From Congeria kusceri (taxonomy: Eukaryota > Mollusca > Bivalvia > Myida > Dreissenidae), in NCBI GenBank assembly GCA_027627225.1, contig JAPFQT010000152.1:186001-250000 (forward strand): 64,000 bases of DNA, written 5' to 3'. Position 1 is the stretch's first letter. Every line of letters starts with the position of its first letter. Positions 34,501 to 43,500 of this stretch are shown one piece after another. The translations under genes were made by a program, and so were the position numbers. The notes below the pieces were generated by a model. It had not been told where the DNA came from. It made no database searches and saw nothing but the letters and a program-made list of their open reading frames with translations.

Positions 34501-37500
34501 AATGGCTTTACTGTTGGCACACCACAAACTGACGAGGCTAAGCATCAAAATGGCTTTACTGTTGGCACACCACAAACTGACAAGGCTAAGCATCAAGAAT
34601 GGCTTTACTGTTGGCACACCACAAACTGACAAGGCTAAGCATCAAAATGGCTTTACTGTTGGCACACCACAAACTGACCAGGCTAAGCATCAAAATGGCT
34701 TTACTGTTGGCACACCACAAACTGACAAGGCTAAGCATCAAGAATGGCTTTACTGTTGGCACACCACAAACTGACGAGGCTAAGCAGAATGTCAATTAAA
34801 TGATTATAATTTTATTTGTTTTCTGAATCTCAAACTATGAAGATTAACTTAAACCTCGTAATAATGCTCAATCCGATTAAAGAAAGATCTAGAATCAGAA
34901 AATGTACAGGATTCTGGAATATTTTCAATACACTTTTTTGCATTGGATAATTGCAGGGTTTTCACCCCAAGTGCTTCTATGCTCGGAAGCACAATTTATC
35001 ATTGAATACTAACCAAAATACATTTAACTACAAAAGAAAAGTTCAGAGGGAAAGCAGGAGGAATACCAGAATATAGCAAGGTGCCGCACTCTGCTATGTT
35101 GCCCTGAATCTGTCCCTAATTAAATACTGAAATGCAACATCACGCATCTCTGTTACCTCTGCTCCTCTGTCAAGTGGTCGGCCTTGTTGATGAGCACGAG
35201 GCACATCTTGTTGGAGTCCACCTCCACCACGTAGGTCTCCAAGTCCGGGCAGTAGAACAACAGCGGGTTACGAGCATCAACGATCTGCACAACAATGTCA
35301 CTGAAACCATCAGAAGACATTTATATTATACAGTAAAACCTGTCTAAACCGAATGGCGCCTGGACCGGACCCATCGTTCGGTTTTCAGAGGTGTTCGGTT
35401 TACCCAGGTTTTTTTTTAAATGTCATTTTCTTTTAAAAATGTACGTTCTATTATATATGTTTATCCGAGTATATAATAAGACAACAGAACATGTTAATGT
35501 TTACACTTTTATAATTGTTTATTATTTTTGTTATTTGCAAGTAAAAATGTGTATTTGTACATAAAACGACACTCAAATTATCAATCAAACAAGTTCATGA
35601 ATGTATTTAACGTACAACTTATTTACATCAGTTTAAAGAAATCACCAATTGTTGACTGCTTTGATTAGTTTAAACATATTTATTTTAGCTCGATTATATC
35701 GCAAGCCTTAGGCTTAAAGAGATCAGTGCCAGAATTTACTATATGTATAAATTAACTACATTATTGTGAAACATTAAAATTTTTACAGCGTACGTAAATT
35801 TCAACTGTACTGATAAAACACGACAGAATAATCTCTTTGTTTTGTTTTCACAAGTTGACTAATGTCGTATGCACAAACTTGCTGATCGCTAATTGCAACA
35901 CTGCCGCGTTATCACCACGTCGAGGATGCGCTTTGTGTGGACTTGTGTCACCAATTATCGGGTTCACGCTTCCGCGGTATCACGAAGTGACACCTAACAG
36001 GATACACCGTTCGGTTTATTCAGGTTTTTAAGGTTGAATGAGATCAAATTTGTGCAAGAATGGTTCGGTATTTGGTTTGGACAGGGTTCGGTTTATTAAG
36101 GTTTTTTATATATAAAATAAGGAAAAAAATCGGCACCGACACAGCCGTTTGGTTTTGATGGGGATTTGGTTTTCATAGGGTTCGGTTTGGACAGGTTTCA
36201 CTGTATAATCATTGATTCCATAGCATGGGTCACGTATAACTAGAAATCTGCGAGGCGGATGTGTCACCTGACGGGGCATAACTCAAGTAGGATAAGAGCA
36301 ATTATGCAGAAAATCAAACTTAACCTTCCTTTTATGCCTACTAACACCGCCATATATATGTAGTTTCATGTTTGTTTGTTTGGATTTTTTGCTGTTTTTA
36401 ACCAGAGCATCAGATAAGGATTCTGTCAGAATTGGGTATTACCCCATCCTATTTTAAATAATTAAGTACTGAAAAAAATATTTGAGTACTTTACATTATG
36501 TTACCCCATTAGAATACAAATATTTGAGTATTAGACGAATATGACCTCCAAATTTTGTACAACAACCACACTATGCAAATGGTGTGAGGTTTTCTTTAAT
36601 TTATTACAAAAATAACCATTTCTCGTTGCACAACACTAAACCTGCATATTGTTCTCAACACATAGATCTAAGTATCTAAACTCTGCATAAATTCTGAAAA
36701 TATCTTTAACAGTTTTCAAGGCGCAGTCTGATCAGTAGACCCATTTTTGACACAATATAAAACATTGCCACAAAACATTTACACTGATATATAGTGTTAT
36801 TCTTGTCAATTTTTGCCTCTGTGTTTTTGTGGCCTAAATGACGTTGGAAACCATCCAATATGCGATTACCCTGGTGGGTCATCAATTCTATGTAACCTCA
36901 ATGTGACAATGTTTTGATACTATTTAGAAGATCAAATGCCAGTGTGAAAAAATATTACTGAATATTTCAATGGTTTCCAATCGAACTGCTTCGTATTAAA
37001 GGTGTCTGTCCTTTCGTAACATAACAATTTCGTAACCATTTTCGGCTGTTTTGTACACATCTATCGGTCATTTTTCCCCATGTCAATCAATCACTTTACG
37101 CACCAAGTTTGCCATTCTTTGTGTATTGGGTATTACCATGTGATTACCCTGGTGGGTCATCAATTCTATGTAACCTCAATGTGACAATGTTTTGATACTA
37201 TTTAGAAGATCAAATGCCAGTGTGAAAAAATATTACTGAATATTTCAATGGTTTCCAATCGAACTGCTTCGTATTAAAGGTGTCTGTCCTTTCGTAACAT
37301 AACAATTTCGTAACCATTTTCGGCTGTTTTGTACACATCTATCGGTCATTTTTCCCCATGTCAATCAATCACTTTACGCACCAAGTTTGCCATTCTTTGC
37401 GTATTGGGTATTTTAATTGAGTTTTGTTACTCATCAAGTGTAAAATTAATTGCGTAAAAGGGGTTTCAGAATTGCGTATTTACGCAGATACGCGCCTTAT

Positions 37501-40500
37501 CTGTTGCTCTGTTTAACAGTATTTCAGTCATATCACTGCAGTCAGTTAACCTTCTCACAATTTTTCTCGGCAAGCTTAGCCGATCTAAGCGGTTTACCAG
37601 TACAAAGTGCATGACCAATCTCCACACAAGTTATGTGGCCCGGCTGGGGATTGACAGTCCAGCGCTCTACCAACTGAGCTAGCCGGGCCCGGCATATATA
37701 CCAACTGAGCTAGCCGGGCCTGGCATATATACCAACTGAGCTAGCCGGGCCTGGCATATATACCAACTGAGCTAGCCGGGCCTGGCATATATAGTTTCAT
37801 AATGATTGCACACAAACTTCTGGGGATTGACAGTCCAGCGCTCTACCGAGCTAGCCGGGCCCGGCATATATAGTTTCATAATGATTGCACACAAACTTCT
37901 CAAGTTATTGTCTGTACTAACTGAAGGGGGAGCTGACGCCACCAAAAGTAACCCCTAATATGTCGCCCTTTGAGGCCACACAAAAACAAACTAGCTACCA
38001 AATATTGAAAGCTTAATTCATTATATAAATGTTAGTTCTTATCTCAAACAATCCAAACATCCTAACACAGTATGCATGATAAAAATAATTATCCTTGACA
38101 CTTCACAAATATTTTTTGAATTTACAGCAATATTTGTTAGGTGCTTTCCAATATTTTGACATTTCTTTATGTAGATTTCTATGTTACTATTAAATCACAG
38201 ACAAAAATAATGATGCCTGCATGTAGTAATGGTACTGAAAACATGCTCTATAATTGAATGGTACTCAAACTGACCTTCTTTCAATCACCCTCCAGAGCTG
38301 TCTCCAGAAGTCAAGGTTTTTCTCGTATGGCGTCATCACTATCCTCTCATCCTCTTGTAATCTGTAACACCAACAGAATCATAGATTCCACATATGAAAT
38401 GATTGCCATCACATTTGACCAGTGATTTTTAACAGTTTTTGGACTGGAACTTTTCACATAATGCAATCTTTGGAAATTGGGAAGAAAATTAAATTTAAGT
38501 ATTTGAGTGGAATATGTAGGCATGACAAAACTCTTAACCCAATGATTTTGCAAACCATTACAAATAAAATTTAATATTTCACAATTTTCATTGAGAATAT
38601 AGCGTTTCTTACTTGGCAAGAGATCTCCTCCAGTCCAGGAAGCCCAGTCTTTCCCTCTGGTCCAGCTCCGAGGCAGACATCTCTGTGGTCCATTCTGGTC
38701 TGAAGCAAACAACAAACCATGTTACAAACAACAAAAACAATTGTCATACAAAAATTAGTACCATCAACAATTAATAACAATGTAACTTCAAATAACACTC
38801 AGTTGCAGTTACAAAAATAATGCCAATTTCTAGTACAGGGGAAGTATCTTACAATGTACCATTGCCAGATGTCATCCTGACATTTGAACTAAATCCAGAT
38901 TGGTTTTGCTGACATGACCGATGGAAAGAAATTCAAACAAATGGACATGACCTATGCCGATCGAGATCAAGTAATAACTATTTAATGTAAGTCAAATAAG
39001 AAGCATCACTATTCTTTTACCTGCGTGGTATTCTCAGCAGATTCTCATGCTGCTTGTGCAGGCCCTGTATGGCCAGAAGATCCTCACCCCTCGGCAAGCC
39101 ACCAGAGTCACGAGATACAAACTTCACATTCAACTTCTCTGTAAGCACATGATAAACATGAGATAGTCAACATTAAGGACATAATAAAACAATAAATATA
39201 CAATTATTACTCAAGTTGAAAAATGAAAACAAACCATTGTGTAACAGTCATATTAAACTGCTATAACTTTTAACTCACCAACAATGCTGATGTCTTGTCA
39301 ACAACTGGCCACATGTCCAGCTCAATAAAAAATACTTGCACAATGATCAAACAACAAAAGTGAACGACACAAAATGCTCAGCATCTTTGGTAGCTTCAAG
39401 ATTGTTTAATAAACACAGAATAAAGTTTTATTGATTTTGTTTACTTAAGATAGGAATTCTATTCTGGGCCCAATCAAATCTGTCAACTAATACATGTATG
39501 CATAACAATTGTGTTTTAATGACAGCAAAATGGTGCATGTGTCAACTCTCAGGGTAGTTTATGACAGTGAACGCTTTATTGTCTTCAGCCTGGAATATAT
39601 AAGGTGGTCAGGACCAGAACTCCAGTAAACATCATACCCAATCTGCATACAATCCTCTAGACTAATTGTAGTCTCTGAAAACAAACTGCTGAACTGTGTA
39701 TGAAATGTACAGGTCGACAAATCCGTTTTCTTGTTTTATCTTACCAAGTTACATTTCGTTGGGAGAGTTTTCAGATACTGTATTAAGCAAGATCAAAATG
39801 GCAAGCACGTAATACAAGGAGCGAAGTAGCATAATCCATGATGAATTCGATATTTGACAGAAATGACTGCATCAGTCTAACAATCCTTCTAAAAGCAAAA
39901 TTACCCAGCCGATCAAAAAATACTGTTTATAGAGATCTCACCTGCTGTAAACTCTGTACCGGCAAGTTCTGCTGTGGCCAGGAAGTCATCCAGGTTGTTC
40001 TGTTCAGTGACGGACTGCAAGTTCAGTCGTCCCCAGTCATAGCCATCAGACAGCTCCGACGTGTGCAACTGCAATGATTCATGGAGACATGTGCACTATT
40101 CAAATCTTCTATGCAACTGCAATGATTCATGCAGAGATGTGCACTATTCAAATCTTGTGTGCAACTGAAATGATTCATGGAGACATGTGCAATATTCAAA
40201 TCTTCTATGCAACTGAAATGATTCATGGAGACATGTGCACTATTCAAATCTACTATGCAACTGAAATGATTCATGCAGAGATGTGCACTATTCAAATCTT
40301 CTATGCAACTGCAATGATTCATGCCGACATGTGCATTATTCAAATCTTGTGTGCAACTGCAATAATTCATGCAGAGATGTGCACTATTCAATTATTGTGT
40401 GCAACTGCAATTATTCATGCAGACATGTGCACTATTCAATTCTTGTGTGCAACTGCAATGATTCATGCAGACATGTGCATTATTCAATTATTGTGTGCAA

Positions 40501-43500
40501 CTGCAATGATTCATGCAGACATGTGCATTATTCAAATCTTGTGTGCAACTGCAATGATTCATGCAGACATGTGCATTATTCAAATCTTGTGTGCAACTGC
40601 ACTGATTCATGCAGAGATGTGCACTATTCAAATCTTGTGTGCAACTGCAATGATTCATGCAGAGATATGCACTATTCAATTCTTGTGTGCAACTGCAATG
40701 ATTCATGGAGACATGTGCATTATTCAAATCTTGTGTGCAACTGCAATGATTCATGGAGACATGTGCATTATTCAAATCTTGTGTGCAACTGCAATGATTC
40801 ATGGAGACATGTGCATTATTCAAATCTTGTGTGCAACTGCAATGATTCATGCAGACATGTGCATTATTCAATTCTTGTGTGCAACTGCAATGATTCATGC
40901 AGACATGTGCACTATTCAATTCTTGTGTGCAACTGCAATGATTCATGGAGTCATGTGCATTATTCAAATCTTGTGTGCAACTGCAATGATTCATGCAGAC
41001 ATGGGCACTATTCAAATCTTGCGTGCAACTGCAATGATTCATGCAGACATGTGCACTATTCAATTCTTGTGTGCAACTGCAATGATTCATGCAGACATGT
41101 GCATTATTCAAATCTTGTGTGCAACTGATTCATGCAGACATGTGCATTATTCAAATCTTGTGTGCAACTGCAATGATTCATGCAGAGATGTGCACTATTC
41201 AAATCTTGTGTGCTACTGCAATGATTCATGCAGAGATGTGCACTATTTAAATCTTGAGTGCAACAGAAATGATTCATGCAGAGATGTGCACTATTCAAAT
41301 CTTCTATGCAACTGCAATGATTCATGGAGACATGTGCATTATTCAAATCTTGTGTGCAACTGAAATGATTCATGGAGACACGTGCATTATTCAAATCTTC
41401 TATGCAACTGCAATGATTCATGGAGACACGTGCATTATTCAAATCTTCTATGCAACTGAAATGATTCATGGAGACATGTGCACTATTCAAATCTTCTATG
41501 CAACTGCAATGATTCATGCAGACATGTGCATTATTCAAATCTTGTGTGCAACTGCAATGATTCATGCAGAGATGTGCATTATTCAAATCTTCTATGCAAC
41601 TGAAATGATTCATGGAGACATGTGCACTATTCAAATCTTGTGTGCTACTGCAATGATTCATGCAGAGATGTGCACTATTGAAATCTTCTATGCAACTGAA
41701 ATGATTCATGGAGACATGTGCACTATTCAAATCTTGTGTGCAACTGCAATGATTCATGCAGAGATGTGCATTATTCAAATCTTCTATGCGACTGCAATGA
41801 TTCATGCAGATATGTGCATTATTCAAATCTTGTGGGCAACTGCAATGATTCATGGAGACGTGCATTATTCAAATCTACTATGCAACTGCAATGATTCATG
41901 CAGACATGTGCATTATTCAAATCTTGTGTGCAACTGCAATGATTCATGCAGAGATGTGCATTATTCAATTCTTCTACGCAACTGCAATGATTCATGGAGA
42001 CATGTGCATTATTCAAATCTTGTGTGCAACTGCAATGATTCATGCAGAGATGTGCACTATTCAAATCTTCTATGCAACTGCAATGATTCATGGAGACATG
42101 TGCATTATTCAATTCTTGTGTGCAACTGCAATGATTCATGGAGACATGTGCACTATTCAAATCTTCTATGCAACTGCAATGATTCATGCAGACATGTGCA
42201 TTATTCAAATCTTGTGTGCTACTGCAATGATTCATGCAGAGATGTGCATTATTCAAATCTTGTGTGCAACTGCAATGATTCATGCAGAGATGTGCACTAT
42301 TCAAATCTTGTGTGCAAATGCAATGATTCATGCAGAGATGTGCATTATTCAAATCTTGTGTGCTACTACAATGATTCATGCAGAGATGTGCATTATTCAA
42401 ATCTTGTGTGCTACTACAGTGATTCATGCAGACATGTGCACTATTCAAATCTTTTGTGCAACTGGTATGATTTATGCAGAAATGTGCACTATTCAAATAG
42501 TATCAGGCATATAAAATTGTACAATAACAAGAAAAAATATATGCAGCACTGTGCTAATATTATGTTAAATCAATACGTGGAAAAATCAATCAGCTAGCCC
42601 AAAAGGGAGACTGCCGGAAGTGCTTTATATGCCAAACACTACACTCATCCTCACTTTTAATTTTTAAGGAGCCAGGCAATCCATGCCTAGCATTTGTATG
42701 CCCCAAAAACTTGTCAGAACTGACTAAGCCAAGAACCGTTGACTTCTGACACAAACATGAGCACCAGCAGGGATTGAACACAGGTCTCCAGTGTGAGAGG
42801 TGAACACTCTTAACAGAATTGCTAAAGAGCTAGTACAGCAAACGTGCTTTATAAATCTAATATGCCAATCACTACCAATCTTAGCGAAATTTGACAAAAT
42901 ATGCCTTATACCCCTATTCCACAGACATAACAAACTCATGAATCGCCAAATATTGATAAATATTTGGATTCGTAGCTGAATTGTTATCAGCCCACAAACT
43001 CCCAATTCCAATAATTCGTAGTTAATTTGTAACAAATTCTTATGCAGCATAACTGAATCGTTATCAATTGGTAGGCATTTGTAGGTATTCTTAACTCATT
43101 TGGGGATTTCGACAATTCGCAGCTTGACCACGAATTGGCTACGAATCTGTCATGAATCCCACGAATACACGCCAAATATTTTTTTCAAAACTAATTTGTA
43201 CATGCATTGAATCTGCGTGTTCTTAACTGATATGTAATTAATTCCAAACGTCTGTGCAGTAGTCGTAATAGATTCTTGTAAATCGTAGTAAATTCTTGAC
43301 AACATTCATGCAACTCCAGCCGAATCCCGAGAATATTTGTAACACTATCGTAACTGTATCATAACCAAATCTTAGAACGTCACAATTTGGAGAAGAAAAT
43401 GTACAAAATTTCATGAATACTCACGAATCCTAAAATTCATCAATTTGTGGTGATTCGTGGGATATGGGGCGTGTGTGGAACGGGGGCATTAGATAAGTAA

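Noticed and set aside
33365..34795. CRISPR-like regular repeats
   Set aside because: Units are contiguous tandem copies without unique spacers, in an animal intron.
40074..42597. Open frames of 200 to 447 codons on both strands with a 16-residue repeat
   Set aside because: A 48-bp stop-poor monomer gives open frames automatically; the monomer is the LSG1 exon 2 acceptor region.
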